A stretch of 64,000 bases of DNA from Caulobacter sp. RHG1 (lineage in GTDB: Bacteria > Pseudomonadota > Alphaproteobacteria > Caulobacterales > Caulobacteraceae), in assembly GCF_013181195.1 (NCBI RefSeq), contig NZ_SMZP01000002.1:124001-188000 (forward strand), read 5' to 3'. The notes below the pieces were generated by a model that searched no databases, was not told the DNA's origin, and saw nothing but the letters and a program-made list of their open reading frames with translations. Positions 1-8,835 of the stretch are shown here, piece after piece. Made by a program: the position numbers and the translations under genes. Every line of letters begins with the position of its first letter. Position 1 is the stretch's first letter.

Positions 1-801
1 GGCCATGACCACATGCTCGGTCGGCAGGTAATCCTGGCCGGCGATGCGCAGGCCCTTCAGCCGGCGCGAGCCATCGGCGGCGACTTCGATGTCGAAGTCC
101 TCGACCCGATGCTGCCAGCGATACTCGCCGCCCAGGCTTTCGATCAGCGCCCGCATCTGCTCGACCATGTGCACCAGGCGGAAGGTGCCGATGTGCGGGT
201 GAGCTTCGGTCAGGATCTCCTCGGGCGCGCCGGCCGCGACGAACTCCTCCAGCACCTTGCGGCCCAGAAAGCGCGGATCCTTGATCTGGCTGTAGAGCTT
301 GCCGTCCGAGAAGGTGCCTGCCCCGCCCTCGCCGAACTGGACGTTGGATTCCGGGTTCAGTTCGCTCTTGCGCCACAGGCCCCAGGTATCCTTGGTTCGC
401 TCGCGCACCACCTTGCCGCGGTCGACGATGATCGGCTTCAGGCCCATCTGCGCCAGGATCAGGCCGGCGAACAGGCCGCAGGGGCCGGCGCCGATCACCA
501 CTGGACGCGGGCCATCGAAGCCTTCCGGGGCCTTGGCCACGAACTTGTAGTCGGTATGGGAGCGGACGCGGACGTGATGGTCGCCCTTGAACCGCTCCAG
601 CACGGCAACCTCGTCGCGCAGTTCGACGTCGACCGAATAGACCATCAGGATCGCCGCCTTGCGCCGCGCGTCGTGGGCGCGGCGGGCGACCACATAGCTC
701 ACCAAGTCCTCGGGCTTGATCCCGAGACGCTCGACAATGGCGGGTGCCATGGCCTCCGGCGCGTGGCCGAGGGGCAGCTTCAGTTCCGAAATACGCAGCA
801 T
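1..801 (-). CDS. NAD(P)/FAD-dependent oxidoreductase (COG2509-like), 3' end off the window
   Basis: The reverse strand encodes 267 codons from an ATG at 801 and runs off the left edge, so the C-terminus is missing. A dinucleotide-binding motif (GAGPCG at about residues 104-109, followed by a beta-alpha unit ending in VDRG) sits about 100 residues in. It is preceded by the N-terminal region typical of the 'FAD-dependent dehydrogenase' family. Sequence after the Rossmann motif (GEGGAGTFSDGKL) is also characteristic of that family. The gene starts 33 bp after the pectate lyase stop and may be co-transcribed with it, but nothing links it functionally to pectin use. Substrate unknown. The long plus-strand frame over the same DNA is a shadow. 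Confidence 0.85.
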   Translation of the reverse strand, partial: MLRISELKLPLGHAPEAMAPAIVERLGIKPEDLVSYVVARRAHDARRKAAILMVYSVDVELRDEVAVLERFKGDHHVRVRSHTDYKFVAKAPEGFDGPRPVVIGAGPCGLFAGLILAQMGLKPIIVDRGKVVRERTKDTWGLWRKSELNPESNVQFGEGGAGTFSDGKLYSQIKDPRFLGRKVLEEFVAAGAPEEILTEAHPHIGTFRLVHMVEQMRALIESLGGEYRWQHRVEDFDIEVAADGSRRLKGLRIAGQDYLPTEHVVMA

Positions 802-834
802 GCTGCGGCTCTTAGCCGGAAGCGGGCCTTCGCG

Positions 835-2067
835 CTACGCCTTCGGGTAGCCGCCGACCTCCTGCTCGTCGTCGATCACCTTGCCCGTGCCGGCCTTGAC
901 CTGCGCGACGATGCGGCGGTCGACAGCGTCGCGGTCCCAGGGCCGCGCGCCGGCGTTGGCCAGCACATGCCCCTGCACCTGGCTGGAGGGCTTCAGCTTC
1001 AGGCCCTCCGGCCAGAACGGCGGCTTGCTCAGCAGCTTGATCTTCGGGAACGGGGTCGTGTTCAGGATCCGCACCGGCGGCATCTGCGTCCCGTTGGCAT
1101 AGTGGGCCGGGTTGTCAAAGGCGTAGAGTTCCAGATCCCCCTGCCCCTCGACGATCAGGAACGGCAGGTCGGGCCGGGTGGAGGCCCCGCCCTTCACGAC
1201 ATTGCCGGCGATGGCCAGTTGGCCCACCCGCCATTCGTGGCCCACCCACTCCGGCGCGTTCAGGGCGTAGTGCATGCAGCGCGTGCCGGGGTCGTAGATC
1301 AGGTTGTTCACCGTCACCGCCTCGACGCCGCCCTTGAACAGCTGGTTGCGCTCCAGATTGTGAGCATAGAGGTTGCCGACGATCAGCACCTCGTAGGCGT
1401 TGTCGTGGATCAGACTACCCTTGGAGTGCTCGCCCTTCACGTGACTGGCGTGCGACAGGCCCTCGGCGACGATGTTGTTGCTGAAGGTGATGCGATGCGA
1501 GGTCCCGTCGCGCCACTTGGCCGGATCCTCGCCGCCCTCGAAGCGCGGACCGGAGGCAGACAGGTTCTCGTCGGTGGCCCAGCTGACCGAGCAGTGATCG
1601 ACGATGACGTCATGGGCCTTCCAGCAGGTGATGCCGTCGACCTCCCAGCCGCTTTTGCTGGGCTCGCCATCGCGGCCCGCCCGCACGCGGATATGGCGCA
1701 CGAAGATGTCGTGGCTCTGGAGCTCAAGACTGCCCCGGATCAGGGTGATGCCCGGAGACGGCGCGGTCTCGCCGGCGACGGTCAGGAAGGGCTCAGTGAC
1801 CCGAATGCTCTTGCGGGCCAGATCGATGACCCCGCCGACCTCGAACACCACGGTGCGCGGCCCCTTGGCGGTCAGAGCCTCGCGCAAGGAGCCAGGACCA
1901 CCGCTCGCGAGTGTGGTGACCTTGATCACCCTGCCGCCATCGCCGCCGGGCGTCTTGCCGGCCCAGCCCAGGCGCTCGAAAACCGGCTTGCGGGGCGCGG
2001 CCAGGGCCAAGCTGGGCGTGGCGGCCAGAGCGGCCGCCAGCAGCGTGTCGCGTCGGTTCAACATCAT
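835..2067 (-). CDS. Secreted pectate lyase-like protein (polysaccharide lyase family 1 fold)
   Basis: A 410-aa protein with an N-terminal export signal (MMLNRRDTLLAAALAA..., RR pair then hydrophobic core, cleavage near ALA-AP). It has a right-handed parallel beta-helix pattern: GSLREAL, an FVRHIRVRAG turn and DHCSVSWATDEN, the usual PL1 'DHCSxSW' strand. The family cleaves de-esterified polygalacturonate by beta-elimination. The start at 2067 has a strong ribosome site (GGAGGAGAAC) about 5 bp upstream; a second ATG follows immediately. It is third in a minus-strand run after pectinesterase and the GH2 enzyme (52-bp gap), so pectin would be demethylated first and then cleaved. Exact specificity (pectate versus pectin) cannot be read from sequence alone. 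Confidence 0.88.
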   Translation of the reverse strand: MMLNRRDTLLAAALAATPSLALAAPRKPVFERLGWAGKTPGGDGGRVIKVTTLASGGPGSLREALTAKGPRTVVFEVGGVIDLARKSIRVTEPFLTVAGETAPSPGITLIRGSLELQSHDIFVRHIRVRAGRDGEPSKSGWEVDGITCWKAHDVIVDHCSVSWATDENLSASGPRFEGGEDPAKWRDGTSHRITFSNNIVAEGLSHASHVKGEHSKGSLIHDNAYEVLIVGNLYAHNLERNQLFKGGVEAVTVNNLIYDPGTRCMHYALNAPEWVGHEWRVGQLAIAGNVVKGGASTRPDLPFLIVEGQGDLELYAFDNPAHYANGTQMPPVRILNTTPFPKIKLLSKPPFWPEGLKLKPSSQVQGHVLANAGARPWDRDAVDRRIVAQVKAGTGKVIDDEQEVGGYPKA

Positions 2068-2119
2068 CGTTCTCCTCCCGGCAGGGCGATTATGACTCGC
2101 CTCCGCCCGCTCATGTTTC

Positions 2120-5100
2120 CTAGCCGGCCAGCCACGCCACCGCGTTGGCCAGCCAGCGCTGCTGCAGCGGCCTCACCATGTCCGGCAGACGATGGACCAG
2201 CACGCGGGCCTTGTCCTTGCGCACAGTGAAGCTGGCCGCGCCGTTCTTGCGGTCGTGGTCGCGGCTGTAGGCGGCGATGACCTCAACGCCCTGCCCTTCG
2301 ATGACGAGACCATTCGACGGCTGCCCCTCGACCTGGTGCAGCACGCTCATGTCCATGTCGGCCGGCAGGCCGGCGAAGGTCGGATGGCTGCGGACATAGT
2401 TCCAATTGCCCATCCAAGGCGCGCGCAGGCCGCCGACCTGGCCGGCATAGTCGAACAGGCCCAGGCCCGAGAGCTGCTTGGCGACACCGTCGGCCAGGCC
2501 GTCTTCCTGCACCATGGCCAGCAGCGGCGTCCCGGCCTTGGCCGCGGCCAGCACCTCGGGCGGGAGTTCGCCCAGGACCAGGACCGGCTTGCCGTCCTTG
2601 GTGGGCTGGGCTTCCAGGCCGGTCTGCTCGCCCACCTGGCGGCGGACGATCTCGTCGGTCTTAAGCCCCGAGGCGACGATGCCGGTGTAGCGGACGCCCG
2701 GCTTGAAGTCCTCGACCACCACGTTCGGCAGTGCGGTGAGTTGGTCGCGCAGGCTCTTGGCGACGCCCGAGACGCCGATGCGCAAGGGCTTGGCGGGCTT
2801 GGCCGCCGGGGCTGCCACCCAGATCTCGCGGTCGGAGACCACGTCGCCGAAGGCGATGCGGATCGTGTTCAGGCCCGGGCGCGTCAGGGCCGGCGTGCGC
2901 AGGCTTTCGGCGACCAGATAGCTGAACTGGTCGGGCGACATCTGAGCCGGGGCCGGCCAGCGTTGAAGCTGCTCGGTCTTGCCGTCCGCGCCCACCAGGC
3001 TCAACACGATCTCGCCGGAGGCCGGCTTGCCCGTGTCGTTGAAGAACCAGATGTCCAGCTCGGCGGTCTCGCCGACCGCATAGGCCAGGGCCCGCGGCTT
3101 GGTGATCGCCATCACCGGCCGCAGCGCCTGGCTCATCAGGGCCGGATCAGCCTTGAAGCCGCGCAGCACGTCGACGATGCCCGAATGGTTCTCGATCGCC
3201 GTGGTTTCCCAGCCCGAAATCGCCGCGACGTCGACGGTCTCGCCCAGGCGGATGTTCTCCAGGTAATTGCGCCAGCTCTCATAGACCTTGCGGCCGACGG
3301 ACAGGTACAGCGCCTCGCTGGTCGGGAACGCCGACTTGAAGCCCCAGCGCTCGATATAGCTGTTGGTGGCGGCCAGGATGTCCTTGTGGTCCTGCAGGTC
3401 GTAGCTCTTGCCGCCCTTGGCCAGGATCTCGACAACCATGGCCTCGTGGTTATCGGCCGTGGCGCACCCTTGCATCTCGCCGAACTCGACGATGAAGGGC
3501 TTGCCCTTCTGCATGTGGATGTACTCGTCCTTGGACTGGTAGAACTTGTCGTACCACTGGTCGCCCGCGCCCTGGTGATCGACCCACCAGCCGCCCCATT
3601 CCTCGACGTCCGAGCGGAAGTAGTGGTCGTTGTACGGCAGGTACATGGCCTGGGCGGCGCCGCGTTTGACGAAGCCGTCGTTGAGGATGACCGCGCGGCT
3701 GGGATCAAGGTCGTGCATGGCCTTCAGCACATACTGCACGTCGGGATTGGCGAGGTTCGCGCCGATCTCGTTCTGCAACGTGTAGTGGACCAGCGACGGG
3801 CGCGAGCGGAAGGTCCGCACCATGGCCCGGCACTTCTCGACCATGAAGTCGACGCTGAACTGGTCTGACACGGACAGCTTCTCGCCGGCCTTGAGGTCGC
3901 GGCCGACGGCGTGGCGACCGCCGCCAGGCTCCATGACCCGCAGCAGGCCCATTTCGTCCTGGACGTCGAACACCTCGGGCTTGCCGACATTGCGGTGGCA
4001 ATGCAGCGTGTTGAGACCCAGCTTATGCGCCGAAACCACCTCGCGCTTGGCCAGTTCCTTGGTCGGCCACAGGCCGTTGAAGCCCCAATAGCCCCATGAG
4101 ATCGCCGAATAGAGCCGCACACGCCGGCCGTTCAGGCGCGGCATGGCGTCCGTTCCGATCCCGTCGATGCCGAACCAGCGGAAGCCGAAGCGGACCTCGC
4201 GGGTGTCGACCGCGCCCTTGGCGTGGGTCCAGCTGAAGCGCAGGCGGTGCAGGACGGGCGTATCCAGGTCCCAGATCTTGGCCTGCGGCGCGGCGACCGC
4301 GATCCGCACGCGCAGACGGTTAGCGTCGATCGCCTCGACGGCCTCGATGCTAGCCGTAGCGGCGACCGGCGCGCCGGCGTCATCGACCAGCGTGACGGCG
4401 GCGCGTGACTTCCACTTGTCGAGGCCCGACTTCGGCAGCGGCTTGTCCAGCGCCACCTCCATGAAGGCGGTGATCTGGCGCGGGTTGGGCGTGTTCAGCA
4501 CCCAGGCATCGTCGATGCGCGCCGCCAGCGGGTGGACGCTCAGGGTCAGGCCGCGATCGAGACCGCCGAAGCCGTGCGAGGCGAAGAACTTCAGCTTGCC
4601 CCACATCATGGTCGTGGAGTCGCGCCAGTCGAAGCGGCCGCCCGGATTGGTGATGCGGATCGCCAGGCGGTTGGCCTCGCCAGGCTTCATCGCCTGGGTC
4701 AGATCGCAGGCGATCGGCAGTTCCGACATGATCGAGTAGCCGACCAGCTTTTCGTTCAGGAACACCTCGGCCCGCATCCGCGCCCCGCGGATGTTCAGCA
4801 TCACTCGCTGACCCTTGGCCGAGGCCGGAATGTCGATCGACCGCGTCCACCACGACACGCCCTTGTAGGCGCCGTAGCGCGGCACGTCGTCGTCCTCGGC
4901 GTAGCGGTACTCGTCCGCGCCATAGGGCCGCGTGCCGAACTGACCCCAGAAGTGCTCCTCGACCGTGGTCGGCAAGGTGACGGCGATCGCCTCGCCCGCG
5001 GCCGGCGCTCCCCAACCGCCGGTCGGCGGATTGATCGGCAGGCTGGCCAGGTCAAACGTCCCCGGCAGGTGGATGACGTCGTCCTTCCAGGCCGCGTCGC

Positions 5101-5236
5101 GGTCGATCCACAGACGCCAGCCGTCGTCGGGGATGGCCAGCGAGGGTTCAGCGGCCAGGCTGGTCGTCGGGACCAAGCTCGTCGCGGCGGCGACGCCCAG
5201 GCTGGAACTCAGGAAGCTGCGGCGGTCGATACGCAT
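2120..5236 (-). CDS. Glycoside hydrolase family 2-type enzyme (beta-galactosidase/rhamnogalacturonan-side-chain hydrolase candidate)
   Basis: A 1,038-aa protein beginning MRIDRRSFLSSSLGVAAA, a Tat-type twin-arginine signal peptide, so it is probably exported folded. An N-terminal jelly-roll sugar-binding region (to about residue 240, with GVSWWTRSIDIP) is followed by an Ig-like sandwich. A TIM barrel follows with a GH2 acid/base-like segment (HYTLQNEIGANLANPD, the NE pair) and a later nucleophile-region candidate (KPFIVEFGEMQG). The last ~250 residues form an extra Ig-like/ThuA-like tail. It lies 15 bp downstream of pectinesterase and upstream of the pectate lyase, so it likely trims neutral-sugar side chains of pectin. 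The substrate is inferred from context. Confidence 0.82.
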   Translation of the reverse strand: MRIDRRSFLSSSLGVAAATSLVPTTSLAAEPSLAIPDDGWRLWIDRDAAWKDDVIHLPGTFDLASLPINPPTGGWGAPAAGEAIAVTLPTTVEEHFWGQFGTRPYGADEYRYAEDDDVPRYGAYKGVSWWTRSIDIPASAKGQRVMLNIRGARMRAEVFLNEKLVGYSIMSELPIACDLTQAMKPGEANRLAIRITNPGGRFDWRDSTTMMWGKLKFFASHGFGGLDRGLTLSVHPLAARIDDAWVLNTPNPRQITAFMEVALDKPLPKSGLDKWKSRAAVTLVDDAGAPVAATASIEAVEAIDANRLRVRIAVAAPQAKIWDLDTPVLHRLRFSWTHAKGAVDTREVRFGFRWFGIDGIGTDAMPRLNGRRVRLYSAISWGYWGFNGLWPTKELAKREVVSAHKLGLNTLHCHRNVGKPEVFDVQDEMGLLRVMEPGGGRHAVGRDLKAGEKLSVSDQFSVDFMVEKCRAMVRTFRSRPSLVHYTLQNEIGANLANPDVQYVLKAMHDLDPSRAVILNDGFVKRGAAQAMYLPYNDHYFRSDVEEWGGWWVDHQGAGDQWYDKFYQSKDEYIHMQKGKPFIVEFGEMQGCATADNHEAMVVEILAKGGKSYDLQDHKDILAATNSYIERWGFKSAFPTSEALYLSVGRKVYESWRNYLENIRLGETVDVAAISGWETTAIENHSGIVDVLRGFKADPALMSQALRPVMAITKPRALAYAVGETAELDIWFFNDTGKPASGEIVLSLVGADGKTEQLQRWPAPAQMSPDQFSYLVAESLRTPALTRPGLNTIRIAFGDVVSDREIWVAAPAAKPAKPLRIGVSGVAKSLRDQLTALPNVVVEDFKPGVRYTGIVASGLKTDEIVRRQVGEQTGLEAQPTKDGKPVLVLGELPPEVLAAAKAGTPLLAMVQEDGLADGVAKQLSGLGLFDYAGQVGGLRAPWMGNWNYVRSHPTFAGLPADMDMSVLHQVEGQPSNGLVIEGQGVEVIAAYSRDHDRKNGAASFTVRKDKARVLVHRLPDMVRPLQQRWLANAVAWLAG

Positions 5237-5251
5237 GGGACGCTCTCGCTC

Positions 5252-6205
5252 TTACGGGTTCCAGCCGTCCGGGCCCGCGAAGAAGGTCTTGCGGTCCCAG
5301 GCCTTGGCCTGCTCGTCGGTCAGTTGGTGGGAGCGCGGCTCGCGGGTCGAAGGGCTGGCGCCCGGACCGGTCGAGGCGTACTCGGCGAAGGTGGCGGTGT
5401 TCAGCGTCTCGGTCTTACCCGGCGTCCATTCGCGCCAGCCGGCGGGATCCAGCTTGGCCTCGATGCGCGAACGCATGAAGACGACCGTAGCCAGCGGCCG
5501 CCAGGCGCGGCCGAACCAGATCGACTTTGCCCCGGCGTCGGCGGTGATCAGGCTGCGGTCGAAGACATAGGCGCTGTCCTGGTCGGGCCGGTTCTTGCTC
5601 TGGGCGGTGATCATCACGCTCTCATGCGCAATGCCGTGGATGTGGCAGCGATCGAAGAAGGCCTTGGCGTCGCCGAAGATGAAGTCGACGTGGCCCTCGA
5701 TGTAGCAATCCTTGAAGTACTGGCGGCTGGGCCGCTCCTTCTTGGTCGCGGCGTACAGCGTGTCCTGCGCGCCCAGCAAACGCACCTTTTCCAGAACCGC
5801 CCGGTCGGCGGTGATGGCCAGGGCCACGGCCTGGGACGGGCGGGCGTCCTTCAGGTGATAGTCGTTCTGGATGGTCAGGTTCTTGGCCCGGAAGCCGTCG
5901 CCCGAGACGTTCATCGTGAACGACTTGAAGGTGCCGCCGGCAGTGTTGGCGCCATCGCTCCAGACAATGACCGTGTCCTTGGGCGCCTTGCCCTTGCCGA
6001 TCAGCCGCACGTTCGGCTTGGCGACCGTGACCTTCTCCCGATACTCGCCCGGGGCCAGCTCGATCGTGCCGCCATCGGCGGGCAACGCCTCGACGGCGGC
6101 GGCCAGGGTCTTGTAGGCGGACTTGGGTCCGACGCGCAGGGTTTCGGCGGCCGCCACATCGGCGAGCGCCATGGCCAGCAGCAGGGCCAGAAGAATCCTC
6201 GGCAT
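5252..6205 (-). CDS. Secreted pectinesterase (carbohydrate esterase family 8)
   Basis: A 317-aa protein if translated from the ATG at 6205, which has GGGGG 5 bp upstream and gives a clean signal peptide (MPRILLALLLAMALADVAAAE). An upstream frame opening to 6301 would bury the signal and is disfavoured. Family features are visible in order: GPKSAYKTLAAAVEALP, the GAQDTLYA segment, the YIEGHVDFIFGDAKAFFD block with the two catalytic Asp residues, and a late IWFGRAWRP arginine motif. The enzyme removes methyl esters from pectin, preparing it for the pectate lyase in the same operon. It is the promoter-proximal gene of the run, 99 bp from a large palindrome at 6304-6327. Confidence 0.92.
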   Translation of the reverse strand: MPRILLALLLAMALADVAAAETLRVGPKSAYKTLAAAVEALPADGGTIELAPGEYREKVTVAKPNVRLIGKGKAPKDTVIVWSDGANTAGGTFKSFTMNVSGDGFRAKNLTIQNDYHLKDARPSQAVALAITADRAVLEKVRLLGAQDTLYAATKKERPSRQYFKDCYIEGHVDFIFGDAKAFFDRCHIHGIAHESVMITAQSKNRPDQDSAYVFDRSLITADAGAKSIWFGRAWRPLATVVFMRSRIEAKLDPAGWREWTPGKTETLNTATFAEYASTGPGASPSTREPRSHQLTDEQAKAWDRKTFFAGPDGWNP

Positions 6206-6303
6206 CGTTTCCCCCAAGATCGCGGCCGTGACCGACCGTTCTTTCCGGCCGCTCCAGCCACCGGTGTCATGCGAGATAAGCATGGCCAAGGAGTCTGCCA
6301 AAG

Positions 6304-6327
6304 CGAAAAGTTACCGGTACCTTTTCG
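6304..6327. promoter_or_regulatory. 24-bp near-perfect palindrome, LacI-family-type operator candidate
   Basis: CGAAAAG-TT-ACCGGT-AC-CTTTTCG has only one mismatched pair across 24 bp, with the CG-centred core typical of LacI/GalR operators. It lies in the divergent gap between the pectinesterase gene (start 6205) and the first cheW gene (start 6372), so it could control either or both. No LacI-type regulator is encoded in this window. The assignment to the LacI family is inference from symmetry and core sequence. Confidence 0.6.
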
Positions 6328-6371
6328 TCCACTCCCTTGTGTCGAGCCGCCGAACGGGTGTCATTGCGGCC

Positions 6372-6866
6372 ATGACCTCCGCGGATATCCACGTTCTGGT
6401 GCGCATCAACGACGGCGAAGCCGCCCTGCCCCGCCAGGACGTCGCCGAGATCCTGCCGTTGGCCCGCCTGGACCGCCCGCCGGCCGCGCCCCGCGCCCTG
6501 GCCGGCTTCCTGAACCTGGGCGGCGTTCCGCTGCCGGTGCTGAGACTGGGCGTGTTGCTGGGCGGCGCGCCCCCGGAGACCGACGACCTCTACAGCCATA
6601 TCGTGCGCTTGAAGCCCACGGAGGACCGCCCGTCCGTCGGCCTGCTGGTTGAGCGTGTGCTGGATACCGCTGTCCAGCCATCCGCGGCCGAGCCGGTCTC
6701 GCCCGATGAGAGCCTGAACGGTGTGGTCGCCGCGCAACTGAGCATCAACGGCCGGTTCGTCCATGGTCTCGATGCGCAGCGCCTGCTGCTGGCCGAGGAG
6801 ACAGTCCGCCTGGCCGAGATGACCACGGCCATGGCCGAGCGCCTGGCCGAGTGGTCGGCGGCTTGA
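6372..6866 (+). CDS. CheW-domain coupling protein (WspB-like position)
   Basis: A 164-aa CheW-fold protein: an ADIHVLVRINDGEAALP opening, ILPLARLDRPPAAP, a GFLNLGGVPLPVLRL strand typical of CheW, and VGLLVERVLDT. It would couple the receptor encoded three genes downstream to the CheA kinase. The ATG at 6372 is chosen because the frame upstream (open to 6123) overlaps the divergent pectinesterase promoter and gives no CheW sequence. No strong ribosome site is visible. Its stop overlaps the GTG of the CheR gene, the first of several overlaps indicating a tightly coupled operon. Confidence 0.85.
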   Translation: MTSADIHVLVRINDGEAALPRQDVAEILPLARLDRPPAAPRALAGFLNLGGVPLPVLRLGVLLGGAPPETDDLYSHIVRLKPTEDRPSVGLLVERVLDTAVQPSAAEPVSPDESLNGVVAAQLSINGRFVHGLDAQRLLLAEETVRLAEMTTAMAERLAEWSAA

Positions 6867-8251
6867 GCCTGAGACGGCCGCTGCCAAGGCCCCTGCCGGA
6901 CGCGGAGTTTCCTCGCCTGAAGCAGGCGATCATCGCCCGCACCGGCCACTTCTACTACCAGGACAAGGACGATCTCCTGTGGGATCGCGTCGCCAAGCGG
7001 CTGGTCGCCACGCGCACGGCCAGCAGCGGCGAATACCTCCGGCTACTGGCCGTCGGCGAGACCGAGTGGGCGGCGCTGGAAGCCGAGATCACCATCGGCG
7101 AGACCTTCTTCTTCCGCTACGCCGAGCAGTTCACGGCCTTGCGCGAGACCATCCTGCCGGACCTCATGGCCCGCCGGGCCGAAAGCCGCCGCCTACGGAT
7201 CTGGAGCGCGGGCTGCGCAACCGGGGCAGAAGCCTACTCTGTCGCCATCCTGCTGGCCGACATGCTGGGCGACGCCGTCGCCGACTGGCGCATTTCAATC
7301 CTGGGCACCGACATCAACGAGACCTTCCTGGAGGCGGCTCGTCAGGCGCGGTTCGGCCGCTGGGCGCTGAGAGCGGTCTCGAACGTCGACCGCGACCGCT
7401 GGTTCGTCGAGAGCGGTCGCAGCACATGGACCCTGAAGTCGGCCTATCGGGGCCTGGTCCGCTTCGAGCGCGGCAACCTGCTGGATCTGCTGGGCCCCGC
7501 CCCACCGCTGGAACTGACCGACTTCGACTTGATCCTGTGCCGCAACGTGCTGATCTATTTCCATGCCGACGCGGTCACCCAGATCGTCAGGGCGTTAGGC
7601 GATCGCTTGGCCGAAGGCGGCTGGATGCTGCTGGGCCACGCCGAGCCCAACCCCGGCTTCAGCGCCTTCCTTTCGACCGTCTCTCTACCCGGCGCCGTGG
7701 CCTATCGGCGACTGGGCGAGGACGGACCGGCGGACGCGGCGCCGACGCTCCAACCCTGGGCGCCCAGCTTGCCGCCAGAAGCGCCGCGCTCCGCTCCTGT
7801 CGCCATAAGGCCGCCCCCGCAGTCACGGCCGGAGGTCAAACCAGCCCAACCGATCCCCGCCGCGCCGCTGGAAGCGCTGATCGAGCAAATCCGAACTCGG
7901 GCGGACGCGGGCGATTATGCGGGTGCCGAGGCCAAGCGCCTTGAGGCCTTGGCGATCGCCCCCGAAAGCGCGGTGCTGCACTTCTATGGCGGCCTCATCG
8001 ACCAGGCCCGTGAGCACCCGGCAAAGGCCGAGGCCAGCTTTCAGAAGGCGCTTTACCTGGAGCCAGACTTCATCATGGCCCGCTACCATTTGGGACTGGC
8101 CCGCCTGGCGCGTGGGCATTCCGCCTCCGGACGGAAAGCGATCGCGGTTGCGGCCAGCATGGCGGGAACCTTGGCCGCAGATGTGCGTTTGCAGGAAGGC
8201 GCAGGTCTCACCGCTGGTGAGCTGCGCGAGTTGGCGCGCCTCCATTTCTAA
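6851..8251 (+). CDS. CheR methyltransferase with C-terminal TPR region (WspC-like)
   Basis: A 466-aa protein. The N-terminal CheR alpha domain is followed by a SAM-dependent methyltransferase core (WSAGCATGAEAYSVAI binding loop at about residues 118-133; LILCRNVLIYF near 230). A proline-rich linker (~290-340) leads to tetratricopeptide-like helices (about 345-466, ALAIAPESAVLHFYGG...). CheR-TPR fusions methylate MCP glutamates and are the WspC/FrzF type rather than the flagellar type. The GTG at 6851 overlaps the cheW stop; a TTG at 6863 is an alternative. The N-terminus lacks a pentapeptide-binding clue, so receptor docking may use the TPRs. Confidence 0.9.
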   Translation: MVGGLSLRRPLPRPLPDAEFPRLKQAIIARTGHFYYQDKDDLLWDRVAKRLVATRTASSGEYLRLLAVGETEWAALEAEITIGETFFFRYAEQFTALRETILPDLMARRAESRRLRIWSAGCATGAEAYSVAILLADMLGDAVADWRISILGTDINETFLEAARQARFGRWALRAVSNVDRDRWFVESGRSTWTLKSAYRGLVRFERGNLLDLLGPAPPLELTDFDLILCRNVLIYFHADAVTQIVRALGDRLAEGGWMLLGHAEPNPGFSAFLSTVSLPGAVAYRRLGEDGPADAAPTLQPWAPSLPPEAPRSAPVAIRPPPQSRPEVKPAQPIPAAPLEALIEQIRTRADAGDYAGAEAKRLEALAIAPESAVLHFYGGLIDQAREHPAKAEASFQKALYLEPDFIMARYHLGLARLARGHSASGRKAIAVAASMAGTLAADVRLQEGAGLTAGELRELARLHF

Positions 8252-8289
8252 GAAATGAGAGACGCGGCAGGGGCGTTGGGGGCGTGAGA

Positions 8290-8835
8290 ATGGCCAGGAC
8301 AGCGCGGACCAACGCGCGCCGCACAGCGGTGCCGTCGGACGCCGTATTGCGCAAGAGCGTGCTGGAAGAGCGCGCTCGTCGTCTGGCTGCGCGCCTCGCG
8401 ATCCCAGAAGTCCAGATCGAGCAAGACCAGCACCTGGTCTGCGAGATTGGCGAGGCCCTCTACGCCCTGCCCCTCCATCAGGTTCTGCGCACGACGCCGC
8501 TGACACGCCTGGGCGCTACCCCGCCTTCCACCGACACGAGTCTGGTCGGCCTGGCCGCCGAGAACGGTCGCGTCCTTCAGGTGTTCGACCTGGCCGCCCG
8601 TCTCAACCTGGCTTCGCCGTTGCGCACAGCCGAAGGCTATCTCGTCATCTTGCGCCGCGGCCAGACCGCCCTGCGCCTCGACAAGCGCCCACAGGTGGCT
8701 CTGGGCGCGCCGGCCGAGGATGGCGATCACCTGCGCCTGGCCGATGGCCCGCTGAACGACCGCATGGCGACACCGCTGTCGCTGGAAACCCTGTTCCCAC
8801 TCTTGCCCCGTCCTGTCTCGGAGCCCCAATCGTGA
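8290..8835 (+). CDS. Second CheW-domain protein (WspD-like)
   Basis: About 181 aa. A basic N-terminal extension of ~45 residues (RTNARRTAVPSDAVLRKS) precedes a divergent CheW domain (EQDQHLVCEIGEALYALPLHQVLRTTPLTRLG... NGRVLQVFDLAARL). The presence of two CheW proteins flanking a CheR-TPR is the Wsp arrangement and also that of other alternative chemosensory clusters. ATG 8290 is preferred (GGGGG about 6 bp upstream); a GTG two codons earlier is possible. The stop overlaps the GTG start of the MCP gene by 4 bp, so translation is probably coupled. Confidence 0.8.
   Translation: MARTARTNARRTAVPSDAVLRKSVLEERARRLAARLAIPEVQIEQDQHLVCEIGEALYALPLHQVLRTTPLTRLGATPPSTDTSLVGLAAENGRVLQVFDLAARLNLASPLRTAEGYLVILRRGQTALRLDKRPQVALGAPAEDGDHLRLADGPLNDRMATPLSLETLFPLLPRPVSEPQS

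Noticed and set aside
13..2229. 738-aa plus-strand open frame
   Set aside because: It lies over the FAD oxidoreductase and pectate lyase genes, which have clear family motifs on the other strand. The frame is low-complexity and has no recognisable domain, as expected for an antisense shadow in high-GC DNA.
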